Positions 10,682-19,653 are shown, counted from the first letter of the stretch. The stretch is DNA of 64,000 nucleotides from Segatella copri (GCF_002224675.1 NZ_NMPZ01000001.1:248001-312000), one strand, 5' to 3'. Notes: generated by a model from the letters alone, not told the origin. A program made the numbers and translations.

Positions 10682-11554
10682 ATGAGCAAATATTTTGCAG
10701 AGTCAGAACTCATCATCAATGAGGATGGAAGTTGCTTCCACCTTCATCTGCGCCCGGAGCAGGTGGCTGACAAGGTAATCCTCGTAGGCGACCCAGGCAG
10801 AGTAGCCCTCGTAGCATCCCATTTCGAGACCCAGGAGTGCGAGGTTTCCAGCCGAGAATTCCACGCCATCACCGGTACATATAAGGGCAAGAGAATCACC
10901 GTGCAGAGCACCGGAATCGGATGCGACAACATCGACATCGTGGTCAACGAGCTGGATGCGCTGAAGAACATCGATTTCGCTACCCGCACCGAAAAATCGG
11001 AGCACACCACCCTCACCCTCGTGCGCATCGGAACCTGCGGCGGCTTGCAGCTCAACTGTCCTGCCGGAACCTTCGTCGCTTCACAGAAGAGCATCGGTTT
11101 CGATGGACTCATCAACTTCTATGCCCGCCGCAACGAAATCTGCGACCTCGAGACCGAGGCTGAATTCAAGCGCCAGGTGAAGTGGAACGACCAGATTGGC
11201 AATCCATACTGCGTGAACAACGACCCGGAACTGCTCAATCAGATTGCCAGCGACGACATGGTTCGCGGAATCACCATCGCCTGCGGCGGATTCTACGGTC
11301 CTCAGGGCAGAGAGCTCCGTGCCCCGCTTGCCGACCCGGAGCTTAACCAGAAGATTGAAGCATTCGAGTATAAAGGCTTGCGCGTCAACAACTTTGAGAT
11401 GGAGAGTTCTGCCCTGGCTGGTCTTTCTCTCCTCTTAGGCCATAAGGCACTCACCTGCTGCATGGTCATCGCCAATCGCCGTGCCCTCAGTGCCAACACA
11501 GGCTATAAGAGCACCATCGACAACTTGATAAAAGTTGTATTAGATAGAATCTAG
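10682..11554 (+). CDS. Nucleoside phosphorylase (uridine phosphorylase-like)
   Basis: A 290-residue member of the PNP/UDP family. VGDPGRV near residue 37 is the phosphate-binding loop, TGIGCDN and GTCGGLQ are further family motifs, and NNFEMESSAL near residue 238 is the ribose-binding segment. It cleaves a pyrimidine nucleoside with phosphate to base and (deoxy)ribose-1-P. Uridine is the likeliest substrate, but this cannot be fixed from sequence alone. Confidence 0.9.
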   Translation: MSKYFAESELIINEDGSCFHLHLRPEQVADKVILVGDPGRVALVASHFETQECEVSSREFHAITGTYKGKRITVQSTGIGCDNIDIVVNELDALKNIDFATRTEKSEHTTLTLVRIGTCGGLQLNCPAGTFVASQKSIGFDGLINFYARRNEICDLETEAEFKRQVKWNDQIGNPYCVNNDPELLNQIASDDMVRGITIACGGFYGPQGRELRAPLADPELNQKIEAFEYKGLRVNNFEMESSALAGLSLLLGHKALTCCMVIANRRALSANTGYKSTIDNLIKVVLDRI

Positions 11555-11566
11555 TTCATTGCAGCA

Positions 11567-11592
11567 ATACGCCCTGAAAGGGCAAAAGCTTT
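11567..11592. repeat. Partial copy of the GCCCTGAAAGGGC intergenic repeat
   Basis: A short piece with the palindrome GCCCTGAAAGGGC followed by AAAAGCTTT, matching the edges of the longer REP-like copies at about 40270 and 49350-49550. It sits in the gap before mnmE. Confidence 0.6.
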
Positions 11593-11609
11593 AAAATAAA
11601 CAAGAAAGA

Positions 11610-13028
11610 ATGAAGAATCAAGAAGAATGTATCTGCGCCCTGGCAACCCCAGCTGGCGGTGCAATCGGAATCATCCGACTCAGCGGCTCCGACGCCATTA
11701 CCCTCACCGACAAAATCTTCCAGTCAGCCAACGGCAAATCCCTGGAAGAAGCCAAGCCCTACACCCTGCATTATGGAGAAATCAAGGATAAGGATGGCAA
11801 CACCATCGATGATGTACTGGTGAGCGTGTTCCGTGCACCCCACAGTTATACAGGCGAGAATTCCACCGAAATTTCCTGTCACGGCAGCCGGTACATTCTT
11901 CAGCAGGTTCTCCATCGCTTTACGGAGGTAGGATGTCGCCAGGCAGAACCCGGCGAATACACCCGTCGTGCCTATCTCAACGGCAAGATGGACCTCTCGC
12001 AGGCAGAGGCAGTAGCCGATCTCATCGCCTCTACCAACAAGGCAACCCACAAGATGGCGCTTAGCCAACTGAAGGGTCACTTCAGTAACGAACTCTCCCT
12101 GCTGCGCGAAAAATTATTAAAGATGACTTCGCTCCTGGAGTTAGAGCTGGACTTCAGCGACCACGAGGAACTGGAGTTTGCCGACCGCAGCGATCTCCAG
12201 GCACTAGCCGAAGAAATCAATCATAAGATTACCACCCTCGCCCACTCCTTCGAGACCGGCAACGCCCTGAAGCAGGGAGTAGCCGTAGCCATCGTAGGCA
12301 AGACGAATGTGGGCAAGAGCACCCTGCTCAACCGTCTGCTCCACGAGGAAAAAGCCATCGTGAGCGACATTCACGGAACCACCCGAGACGTAATCGAAGA
12401 CACCACCCTCATCGACGGAATCACCTTCCGCTTCATAGATACGGCAGGAATCCGCAAGACGGATGATGTGGTAGAGAACATCGGAATAGAGCGCACCTTC
12501 CAGAAGATGGAAGAGGCGAAGATTGTAATCTGGCTATTGGACGAGCAGCCATCGGTCTCAGAAATCGAGGAGATGAAGCAGAAGAACCAGGGCAAGAAGC
12601 AGCTGGTGGTATTCAATAAGATGGATAAGCTGGAGGATGAAAAGCTTGAGCTCGATAAGTTCACCCATTCCTGCGGTTCAGATTCCTGCGAAACAGAATC
12701 CACTGAAGCAGAATCCCCACTCTTTATCAGTGCCCGCACGGGCGAGAACGTTTCATCCCTGGAGCAGGCATTAGTAAAAGCCGCTGATATTCCGGAGATT
12801 ACCGAGAACGACGTCATCATTACGAGTGCCCGCCACTACGAGGCTCTTCTCCGTGCCCAGGATTCCCTCTCCCGAGTATTGGAGTCGATGGAAATGGGAA
12901 TGAGCGGCGACATCATCGCCGAGGATTTGAAAATGGTACTGGAGGAGCTGGGAGAAATCACCGGCGGCCAGATCAGCAGCCAGGAAACACTGAACAACAT
13001 CTTCAAGCATTTCTGCGTGGGGAAGTAA
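11610..13028 (+). CDS. mnmE: tRNA uridine-5-carboxymethylaminomethyl modification GTPase
   Basis: A 472-residue MnmE/TrmE with the N-terminal formyl-THF-binding domain, helical domain and inserted G domain. G1 (GKTNVGKST) starts near residue 230, G3 is DTAG and G4 NKMD; the C-terminus is the conserved CVGK motif, whose cysteine is essential in known members. With MnmG it modifies wobble uridines. The gene is intact; a mobile-element module begins right after it. The 3' end of mnmE (thdF) is a known island insertion site in other bacteria. Confidence 0.97.
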   Translation: MKNQEECICALATPAGGAIGIIRLSGSDAITLTDKIFQSANGKSLEEAKPYTLHYGEIKDKDGNTIDDVLVSVFRAPHSYTGENSTEISCHGSRYILQQVLHRFTEVGCRQAEPGEYTRRAYLNGKMDLSQAEAVADLIASTNKATHKMALSQLKGHFSNELSLLREKLLKMTSLLELELDFSDHEELEFADRSDLQALAEEINHKITTLAHSFETGNALKQGVAVAIVGKTNVGKSTLLNRLLHEEKAIVSDIHGTTRDVIEDTTLIDGITFRFIDTAGIRKTDDVVENIGIERTFQKMEEAKIVIWLLDEQPSVSEIEEMKQKNQGKKQLVVFNKMDKLEDEKLELDKFTHSCGSDSCETESTEAESPLFISARTGENVSSLEQALVKAADIPEITENDVIITSARHYEALLRAQDSLSRVLESMEMGMSGDIIAEDLKMVLEELGEITGGQISSQETLNNIFKHFCVGK

Positions 13029-13071
13029 GTCGTGATAAACAACGATTAATATCGACAATAAATGATAGTTA

Positions 13072-13133
13072 AGGTGCTCAAAATGAGCACCTTTCTTTTT
13101 AGCCTTACTATTGGTTATAATCAATGATAAGGC
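13072..13133 (+). terminator. Two successive stem-loops with T-runs after mnmE
   Basis: AGGTGCTCA/TGAGCACCT at 13072-13080 and 13084-13092 with a T-rich tail, then arms at 13102-13113 and 13122-13133 (two mismatches) followed by a T-run. Further on (13150-13166) TGTACC occurs twice. The remainder of 13029-13338 holds no gene; this is a possible junction of the mobile element. Confidence 0.75.
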
Positions 13134-13338
13134 TTTTTTAGCACCTTTTTGTACCGCTCTTGTACCTCCACTTTTCAAAAGTAATAATTTGAGACTCCAT
13201 TTTTGGCAAATGAGTGCAAGATTGCCGAGAGTTTTGGACAATGATGGACGATGATATAAGACTATTGAAAATAAACGGAGTAATGACAGACGACTTTTTC
13301 TACAATAAATTAAGTAAAAAAGTATAAAAAGCGTACAA

Positions 13339-14271
13339 ATGACAGCAAGCAAAGAAAGAATTCTAAAAATTTGCGAGTATTGTGGGAAGAGCTTTTATGC
13401 ATCAAAATCCACAACTCGTTATTGCTCCAAGCAATGCAACAGTTATGCCTATAAGGCAGCAAAACGTGAGGAGAAAGTAAAGATGGCTGAGACAATGAGC
13501 CACCGAAAAGCTTCCGAGAAATCCATGTCTGAAATCCTCGTGAAAGAATACCTCACTATTCAAGAGGTCGCTATACTTTTGGGACTAAGCAGACAGACCA
13601 TATATAATATGGTGTATAGTGGTAAGTTGCGAGCATCCAAGATTACTTCTCGTTTATCTTTAATCAGAAAGCGAGATATAGATTATCTTGTTGATAGTTT
13701 GCCATACACCACAAAAAAAAGTGCTTCAAAAGAAGCAGTTCATGCAAACCGAGAGCTACCTGTTCCAGAATATTACTCTGCCAAGGAAATTGCAGAAGTC
13801 CACAACACTTACGAGACGGCCATCTATGAGATAGTCAAGAAAGTCAAGATTTCAAGAATATCCATACAAGGAAGAGTATATTGGAACAAGAAAGAGGTGG
13901 ATGATTATTTTGCACACCTGTCTCCAGATCCAACCATCAGTGAATGGATGACTGTTATGGACATTCAACAGAAATATTGTATGACGAAAACAGCCGTATA
14001 TAGTTTCGTTAGTCACAATGCTATTCCAAGAAAAATGGAAGGTAACAATGTTCTGTATTCCAAGCGTCATGTACAATTGGCAAAAGGTGAATCCGTAGAA
14101 GACCAACTTTATTATACAATACCGGAGGCCATGAAGTTGTATGGTTTAAGTCAGGACCAGATTTATAAGCGTATCAAGAAATACGCTATTGAAAAGGTGA
14201 AGATTGGCAAGTATATCAAGATTTCCAAGCGAGATTTAGAGAAAGCTATCGGCAAGCCTAAGGTTATTTAG
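13339..14271 (+). CDS. Zinc-finger protein with four tandem HTH_17-like modules
   Basis: A 310-residue protein. An N-terminal treble-clef-like zinc site (C12, C15, C29, C33) is followed by four repeated excisionase/MerR-like helix-turn-helix units at about residues 70-113, 144-192, 202-245 and 257-305. Each has the pattern 'T/S-x-x-E-h-x-x-h...IY..h' then a short hairpin and a basic helix. It precedes the integrase and is probably a DNA-binding protein for excision or regulation of the element. One module is normal for excisionases; four in a row is unusual. The function is inferred. Confidence 0.8.
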   Translation: MTASKERILKICEYCGKSFYASKSTTRYCSKQCNSYAYKAAKREEKVKMAETMSHRKASEKSMSEILVKEYLTIQEVAILLGLSRQTIYNMVYSGKLRASKITSRLSLIRKRDIDYLVDSLPYTTKKSASKEAVHANRELPVPEYYSAKEIAEVHNTYETAIYEIVKKVKISRISIQGRVYWNKKEVDDYFAHLSPDPTISEWMTVMDIQQKYCMTKTAVYSFVSHNAIPRKMEGNNVLYSKRHVQLAKGESVEDQLYYTIPEAMKLYGLSQDQIYKRIKKYAIEKVKIGKYIKISKRDLEKAIGKPKVI

Positions 14272-14295
14272 TGGTTATCAAAAGGTTAAGTTGTA

Positions 14296-14311
14296 CCCCA
14301 TTACATAACTC
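14296..14311 (+). promoter_or_regulatory. Conserved 16-bp element upstream of the integrase
   Basis: CCCCATTACATAACTC is followed by an ATTnTTTG-like box. The identical 16 bases lie at 16507-16522 upstream of the Xis-like gene. It is probably a shared promoter or operator coupling the two genes. Confidence 0.5.
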
Positions 14312-14395
14312 TATTATTTTGCAATCGATTTCAAAGATCTCTTAATACAGGATCATATATGAAACATAAGTATCACATTATAAAAAGTAAACATC

Positions 14396-15502
14396 ATGGT
14401 AAATACATGTACAAGAGTTTCTCTTCGCCAAAGAGCGATTAAAAACGACCGTATTTCTCTTTATTTGGATTTCTATCCACCAGTACGCAACCCTGAGACT
14501 ATGCAAATGAGTCGCAGGGAATATTTAGGTATCTATATCTATGCTCATCCAAAGAATGAGATGGAACGTGAGTTTAATACAGATATGCTCAACAAAGCAG
14601 AGGCCATCCGTTGTATCAGAACCCAATCACTCATCAATGAAGAATTTGGTTTTTTGGACAAAACACGACAGAAAGCTGATTTTTTGGCATACTTTGAGAA
14701 GATGACACATAAGAAAGATGACAAGTGGACATGTGTCTACAAGCATTTCTTCAAATTTGTTCAAGGTCATTGTACATTTGGGGATGTGACAGTGGAACTT
14801 TGCAAAAAGTTCAGAGAGTATCTTCTGAATGCAAATCAGTTGAATCGAACAAAACAAAAGGTATCTCTCAACTCTGCAGCAGGTTACTACTCTACTTTCC
14901 GTGGTCTCTTAAAAATCGCCTATCGTGACAAGTGGCTGCGTGAGAACATCAATGACTATCTGGACAAGATTGAGCCACAAGATGTAAAGAAGGAGTTTCT
15001 TACCCTCGATGAAGTAAAGCAGTTGGCAGCTACTCCTTGCGATATACCTGTACTGAAGTCTGCCTCCCTCTTTGCTTGCCTCACTGGATTGCGAATCAGC
15101 GACATCTTAAAATTGCGTTGGGAAGACTTCGAGATAGCTCCCGACCAAGGCTATTGCTTGCGTATTCGTACCCAGAAGACTCAGACCGAGGCAACCTTGC
15201 CTATCAGCAACGAGGCATACGAACTATGTGGTGAACCAAGCACGGGTATCGTGTTCAAGGGATTGAAGCGCAGCATGATTAACCATCCCCTTAAAGCATG
15301 GTTGAAGAAGGCAGGAATCACCAAGCCATTTTCATTCCATTGCTTCCGGCACTCGTATGCAACAATCCAAATCGCCTTAGGCACAGACATTTACACGGTT
15401 TCGAAGATGCTTACCCATAAGAATGTAAGCACAACACAGATATATGCCGACCTCGTGAACGCAAAGAAAAGAGAGACAGCAAATAAGATTTCTCTTAAAT
15501 AA
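14396..15502 (+). CDS. Tyrosine site-specific recombinase (integrase)
   Basis: A 368-residue integrase of the Bacteroidetes mobile-element type: an N-terminal arm domain, a SAM-like core-binding domain (about 110-195) and a catalytic domain with R233 (TGLRIS), H315 and R318 (HCFRHSY), the following HKNVS, and the nucleophile Y350 (QIYAD). All expected catalytic positions are present, so it is probably active. It likely catalyses insertion next to mnmE. A clear terminator follows. Confidence 0.94.
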   Translation: MVNTCTRVSLRQRAIKNDRISLYLDFYPPVRNPETMQMSRREYLGIYIYAHPKNEMEREFNTDMLNKAEAIRCIRTQSLINEEFGFLDKTRQKADFLAYFEKMTHKKDDKWTCVYKHFFKFVQGHCTFGDVTVELCKKFREYLLNANQLNRTKQKVSLNSAAGYYSTFRGLLKIAYRDKWLRENINDYLDKIEPQDVKKEFLTLDEVKQLAATPCDIPVLKSASLFACLTGLRISDILKLRWEDFEIAPDQGYCLRIRTQKTQTEATLPISNEAYELCGEPSTGIVFKGLKRSMINHPLKAWLKKAGITKPFSFHCFRHSYATIQIALGTDIYTVSKMLTHKNVSTTQIYADLVNAKKRETANKISLK

Positions 15503-15525
15503 AACCATTGCATTCATTTCATGGT

Positions 15526-15562
15526 GCCCGATATTGAAAAAATGTTCAATATCGGGCTTTTT
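15526..15562 (+). terminator. Rho-independent terminator of the integrase gene
   Basis: GCCCGATATTGAA at 15526-15538 pairs perfectly with 15545-15557, followed by a T-run. Confidence 0.88.
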
Positions 15563-15585
15563 AGTTAAAGGCTCCTAAAAGTTTT

Positions 15586-15609
15586 ACGTGAGTCACGCGT
15601 GACTCACGT
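15586..15609. promoter_or_regulatory. 24-bp perfect palindrome, likely operator
   Basis: The sequence is fully self-complementary (half site ACGTGAGTCACG). It ends 21 bases before a -7 box TATTTTTG at 15631-15638, so it covers the -33 region of the promoter for the membrane protein gene at 15666. A dimeric repressor is the natural reading. Confidence 0.65.
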
Positions 15610-15630
15610 GTCAGTTTCTGCTGTTTTTCC

Positions 15631-15638
15631 TATTTTTG
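15631..15638 (+). promoter_or_regulatory. -7 box TATTTTTG
   Basis: Matches TAnnTTTG, 27 bases before the 15666 start codon. The upstream palindrome occupies the -33 position. Confidence 0.5.
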
Positions 15639-15665
15639 CGCCACAAATGATTAATAATACGCAAT

Positions 15666-16460
15666 ATGAAACAGTTTAAAAAAGAATTTATGACACAGCA
15701 TTTATTGGTTTTGTGTGCAATGTCTATCATTGGTGCACTTGTTCGCAACGAAGCTATGCAATATGGTGTAGACACCTTTAGCTGCAACTTGACGTTCGTT
15801 ATCTCAACCACCATACTGATGGTTGTTTATCTCCATGCATTAGATAGTATCGTACGATTGCTTGCCCCATGGTTTAAGCATATCTTTTGTAATACAGTAA
15901 ACAATACAGAAAGAAAGCGTCTGTCTTCTATTGCCATCAATGAAACAAATACATATGATGAGGGAGAAGAGCTAAACCTGGAAGATGTAACTTTCGTCTA
16001 TGCAGATGAAGCCTCTTCTTGTATTACAAGCTATGAACAGTTGAGACAGGAAGCATTGGAAGACAAAGCCAAAAAGGAAAAGGTCTTGTTAAACTCAGCT
16101 ATCGATTATACCAGAAGAACTTTTGCTGCCTACATGAAAGAGGAGCATTTGAACCAACTTTGTGACAACATCGCTATTTTCCAGTGTTGTGCCTCTACAC
16201 ACATGAGACATCATTCATTGATTGTTGATAAGGCTATTCGCACTATAGACTTAATGCATTATGCTTGGAATATAGGAAATCTCTTCAAGAAGAAAGGCAT
16301 TGATACAGCAACCTTTATAAAACAAGTTTTTGCTGATGCGCTGGTTGATGTGGAAATATCCACTATTATAAGGAAGTTAAGAATGGAAGGTACCTGCATC
16401 ATTGAATTACTACCAAGCTTAGATGTTCAAGGCGGAATCAAGACAAATTATTGTTGCTGA
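15666..16460 (+). CDS. Membrane-anchored element protein of unknown function
   Basis: A 264-residue protein with two hydrophobic segments near residues 11-28 and 42-60 and a long charged cytoplasmic part rich in E/K (about 85-264). I recognise no catalytic motif. Proteins of this kind are common between integrase and Xis/DUF3987 genes of Bacteroidetes mobile elements. It is controlled by the palindrome-overlapped promoter just upstream. Confidence 0.7.
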   Translation: MKQFKKEFMTQHLLVLCAMSIIGALVRNEAMQYGVDTFSCNLTFVISTTILMVVYLHALDSIVRLLAPWFKHIFCNTVNNTERKRLSSIAINETNTYDEGEELNLEDVTFVYADEASSCITSYEQLRQEALEDKAKKEKVLLNSAIDYTRRTFAAYMKEEHLNQLCDNIAIFQCCASTHMRHHSLIVDKAIRTIDLMHYAWNIGNLFKKKGIDTATFIKQVFADALVDVEISTIIRKLRMEGTCIIELLPSLDVQGGIKTNYCC

Positions 16461-16506
16461 TAAGCATTGAGCGGTTATTCAGAGTTTATATCTCAGTGAT
16501 ATTTAT

Positions 16507-16522
16507 CCCCATTACATAACTC
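16507..16522 (+). promoter_or_regulatory. Second copy of the 16-bp element
   Basis: CCCCATTACATAACTC, identical to 14296-14311, here followed by ATTTACTTTG about 40 bases before the HTH gene. Confidence 0.5.
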
Positions 16523-16559
16523 ATTTACTTTGTACCCGAATAATAAAAAATGAACAGAT

Positions 16560-16928
16560 ATGATAAATGAAAGTATCACCTTTGATAAGTTACCACAAGC
16601 GGTATCTTATTTAACAGAACAAGTTATCGAGTTGAAGCAAATGGTATCAGCACTTCAACCTACATCATCAGCAAATAACCATATATTGGTTGAGATTGAT
16701 GAGGCTGCTATTATTATAATGAAGTCGAAGCCAACCATTTATCGATTGGTTAACCAAGGCATTCTACCATCCTATAAAAAAGGTAAGAAGCTATACTTCT
16801 ATAAGGATGAGCTGCTTGCATGGATTGAGAATGGTCGAAAAGCTACCAAGGAGCAGAACCATTCTGAAATGCTAAAAGCCATGCAAGGTGGAATGAAGCG
16901 CAAACCCAAGTCAATGTATAATTTTTAA
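16560..16928 (+). CDS. Helix-turn-helix (excisionase-like) protein
   Basis: A 122-residue protein: a short coiled N-terminus, then an HTH_17-type domain at about residues 48-98 (EAAIIIMKSKPTIYRLVNQG and a following YFYKDELLAWI) and a basic tail. It is a likely excisionase/regulator. It lies 12 bases before the DUF3987 gene, so the two are probably co-transcribed. Confidence 0.82.
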   Translation: MINESITFDKLPQAVSYLTEQVIELKQMVSALQPTSSANNHILVEIDEAAIIIMKSKPTIYRLVNQGILPSYKKGKKLYFYKDELLAWIENGRKATKEQNHSEMLKAMQGGMKRKPKSMYNF

Positions 16929-16939
16929 CTCTATGCCAA

Positions 16940-18334
16940 ATGACAGCTTTAAATAACAATAAGGAAACTTCCATCAATCCAATGATTATCATGGATAAGG
17001 CTATTGATATGGGTACTCGCCTATCAGGAAGCCTGTTTCCCGTAAGCATCTTTCCTGCCAAGATTCAGAGAATCATCAAGGAGGTCCACGAATGCCACAG
17101 TTTTCCTACCGACTATATATCAGCAGCCATACTCACAGCATTGGCTGTTGGTATCGGCAACACGCACTTGGCACAGATGAAACAAGGTTGGCTTGAAAGT
17201 CCTATCTTATACATGGCTCTTATCGGAAGACCAGGAGCCAACAAGAGCCACCCACTTAGCTTCGCTATGAAGCCATTCCTCGATTACGACTATGAGCAAA
17301 ACAAGTTGTTCGAGGAGCAATACAGTAAGTTTGAGGAAAAGATGTGCATGTCTCGCAAGGAACGCATTGAAAATGGAGAGGATGGATTTCCGCAAGAACC
17401 TGTACGCAAACGTTTCTTGGTCTCTGATGTCACACCAGAAGGCTTGAGCTATATTCATGCGCAGAACAAGAGGGGTTTATGCCTATGGACAGACGAGCTA
17501 TCTGCATGGTTCAAGAACTTCAACCGCTATAACAATGGTTCAGAGGAACAGTTCTGGTTATCTGTCTTTAGCGCCAAGACAACCATATCAGACAGAAGAA
17601 GTTCCAAGAGTTCCATTTTCATTAAACGCCCCTATATCTCAGTAATCGGAACCATCCAAAAGAAGATACTTAGTGAGTTGGCGAAAGGCGAACGCTCCAG
17701 CAACGGCTTCATCGATCGCATTTTGTTCGTCATGCCTAACCTTCAGCAGAAAGCGAGATGGAGTGACCGAGAGTTGCCCGATAATATAGAGCGAGATTGG
17801 CAAGCCATCATTCAACACCTTATTGATATGGAGTGTCCAATAAATGAGCAACAGGAAATCGAGCCTCATGTCTTATCATTCACTGAAGAAGCTAAGGCAA
17901 GGCTCTATGAATGGCAGCATCATTTCTCCGAGCAATGCGACAATGAAACAAATGATACCATTGTCAGCATCTATTGCAAGTTGGAGATATACATCATCCG
18001 TTTCTGTCTGATTATTCAATTGGCACGATGGACGTGTGGAGAATGTGATAAGGAAGCCATCGACCTGCTGAGTGTAGAGCGAGCCATCCGATTGACAGAT
18101 TATTTCAAGAACTCTGCCATATCAGTACAAAATATCCTCAACGAGAATATGCTCACCGCTCAACAACAAGCAATCGTCAACCATCTTCCTGCAACATTCA
18201 CTACAGCCCAAGCTCATGATGTCGCCAAAGAGAACGACATGAAGTCAAGGACATTGGAAAGATTTCTGAATGATAACATCGGAGTCCTATTTCGCAAAGA
18301 GAAGCATGGAGAATATTCAAAGATTAACTCGTGA
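16940..18334 (+). CDS. DUF3987 helicase/ATPase-like protein
   Basis: A 464-residue DUF3987-family protein with a P-loop-like segment GRPGANKSHPL near residue 93, and ends in a winged-helix-like region. In Bacteroidetes mobile elements this family sits next to a zinc-finger/Toprim primase-like protein (DUF6371 here) and is thought to act in element DNA replication. The role is inferred. Confidence 0.85.
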   Translation: MTALNNNKETSINPMIIMDKAIDMGTRLSGSLFPVSIFPAKIQRIIKEVHECHSFPTDYISAAILTALAVGIGNTHLAQMKQGWLESPILYMALIGRPGANKSHPLSFAMKPFLDYDYEQNKLFEEQYSKFEEKMCMSRKERIENGEDGFPQEPVRKRFLVSDVTPEGLSYIHAQNKRGLCLWTDELSAWFKNFNRYNNGSEEQFWLSVFSAKTTISDRRSSKSSIFIKRPYISVIGTIQKKILSELAKGERSSNGFIDRILFVMPNLQQKARWSDRELPDNIERDWQAIIQHLIDMECPINEQQEIEPHVLSFTEEAKARLYEWQHHFSEQCDNETNDTIVSIYCKLEIYIIRFCLIIQLARWTCGECDKEAIDLLSVERAIRLTDYFKNSAISVQNILNENMLTAQQQAIVNHLPATFTTAQAHDVAKENDMKSRTLERFLNDNIGVLFRKEKHGEYSKINS

Positions 18335-18340
18335 CGGTAT

Positions 18341-18393
18341 TGTCGGTTTTGTCGCTTTTGACGGTTTTAATACCAAAAGCGACAAAACCGACA
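18341..18393. repeat. Perfect 20-bp inverted repeat between DUF3987 and DUF6371 genes
   Basis: The arms 18341-18360 and 18374-18393 are exact inverse complements with a 13-base loop. There is no T-run, so it is not a usual terminator; it could protect mRNA, tune expression between the two genes, or be an origin/nick structure. Confidence 0.75.
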
Positions 18394-18419
18394 GAACCGC
18401 CACATAAAAAAGAAATGAA

Positions 18420-19490
18420 ATGAGTACACATAGATTCATATTAGAGCCATACAAAGGCATCGCTACCCGACATACATGTCCAGAATGTCATAAGAAACGT
18501 AGCTTCGCCCGATATATTGACACAGAAGGGAAGATTGAGTTTCCTCCTTACGTGGGTCGCTGCAACCATGAGCAAAGTTGTGGTTATCACTTCACTCCCA
18601 AGGATTTTTTTGAGAAGAATCCCGAAAAGAATGAGACATTCACAAAGGATGAGACTATTTCATATAAGAAGAGAGAAATGCCGAAGCCATTACCCACTTC
18701 TTATATAGACGAGAACATCATGCGAAGTTCTCAGAAATGTTATGAGGCGAACAACCTTTTCTTGTTTCTATCTTCTCAATTCGGTGAAACAGCTACTCTT
18801 TCTTTGATGGAGAAATATCATGTCGGAACTTCCAAACACTGGACAGGTGCCACGGTATTTTGGCAAGTTGACAATCAAGGTAAGGTGAGAACTGGTAAGG
18901 TAATGCTCTATTATCCCGAGACAGGTAAGCGAGTAAAAGAACCATACAACCATATTTCATGGGTACACTCGCTTATCCCCCACAAGGATTTCAATCTCTG
19001 TCAATGCTTCTTTGGCGAACATCTTATAAATAAAGACAAGACCAAGCCTATAGCATTGGTTGAAAGTGAGAAGACAGCCTTGATAGCCTCCTACTATCTT
19101 CCTCAATTCTTATGGATAGCAAGTGGTGGTAAGAATGGTTGCTTTAACACGAAGTCGTTATCTGTTCTGAAAAACAGAGATGTGGTCTTATTCCCTGATT
19201 TGGGAGCGACAACAGTTTGGCAAGATAAGCTGCCAATGATGCAAGTTCTCGGCATCCGTGCAACACTTTTCGACTTTTTAGAGCATCAAGCCTGCGAAGA
19301 AGATAAAGCTAAAGGCTTGGACATTGCTGATTATTTGCTCAAAATCAAGCCTGCAGAAGCAAAACTTCAAGCCCTCATCAAACAGAATCCTGCCATTCGG
19401 AAGTTGATAGATGTCTTCAAACTCGAAATTATTGACGAGCCTCAACCACGTTTCCGCACTCCTAAAAGGCAACGTGGTTTCAGACTCTGA
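18420..19490 (+). CDS. DUF6371-type zinc-finger/Toprim primase-like protein
   Basis: A 356-residue protein. The N-terminus carries CHC2-like zinc ligands (HTCPECHKK near residues 18-26, then CNHEQSCGYH near 51-60), and the middle has a Toprim-like VESEKTALIAS followed by FPDLGATTVWQ (about 208-275). It probably works with the DUF3987 protein in priming or replicating the element. Residue-level activity is not proven. Confidence 0.82.
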   Translation: MSTHRFILEPYKGIATRHTCPECHKKRSFARYIDTEGKIEFPPYVGRCNHEQSCGYHFTPKDFFEKNPEKNETFTKDETISYKKREMPKPLPTSYIDENIMRSSQKCYEANNLFLFLSSQFGETATLSLMEKYHVGTSKHWTGATVFWQVDNQGKVRTGKVMLYYPETGKRVKEPYNHISWVHSLIPHKDFNLCQCFFGEHLINKDKTKPIALVESEKTALIASYYLPQFLWIASGGKNGCFNTKSLSVLKNRDVVLFPDLGATTVWQDKLPMMQVLGIRATLFDFLEHQACEEDKAKGLDIADYLLKIKPAEAKLQALIKQNPAIRKLIDVFKLEIIDEPQPRFRTPKRQRGFRL

Positions 19491-19509
19491 GATGATTTGA
19501 AAAATCGAG

Positions 19510-19592
19510 GTATCTGACGATAGCAAGTTATGTTTTGAGTTACTCAAAACCTTTCGAGTTACTCTCGAAAGCACTTGCCTATCGGTAGATAC
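19510..19592. other. Cloverleaf-like structure, possible oriT/oriV or element RNA
   Basis: Nested pairing: GTATCT 19510-19515 with AGATAC 19587-19592; GATAGCAAGT 19519-19528 with ACTTGC plus TATC 19573-19583 (one bulge). Inside are two side-by-side hairpins, GTTTTGAG/CTCAAAAC (19532-19550) and CTTTCGAG/CTCGAAAG (19551-19571), with loops starting TTA. This is a three-way or cloverleaf fold. It lies directly after the replication-type genes. Confidence 0.55.
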
Positions 19593-19653
19593 TCTCCAAA
19601 GTCGAGTATCTGAATCAACCTATCGGTAAGCAGAGAATTGCATATATGATGAC

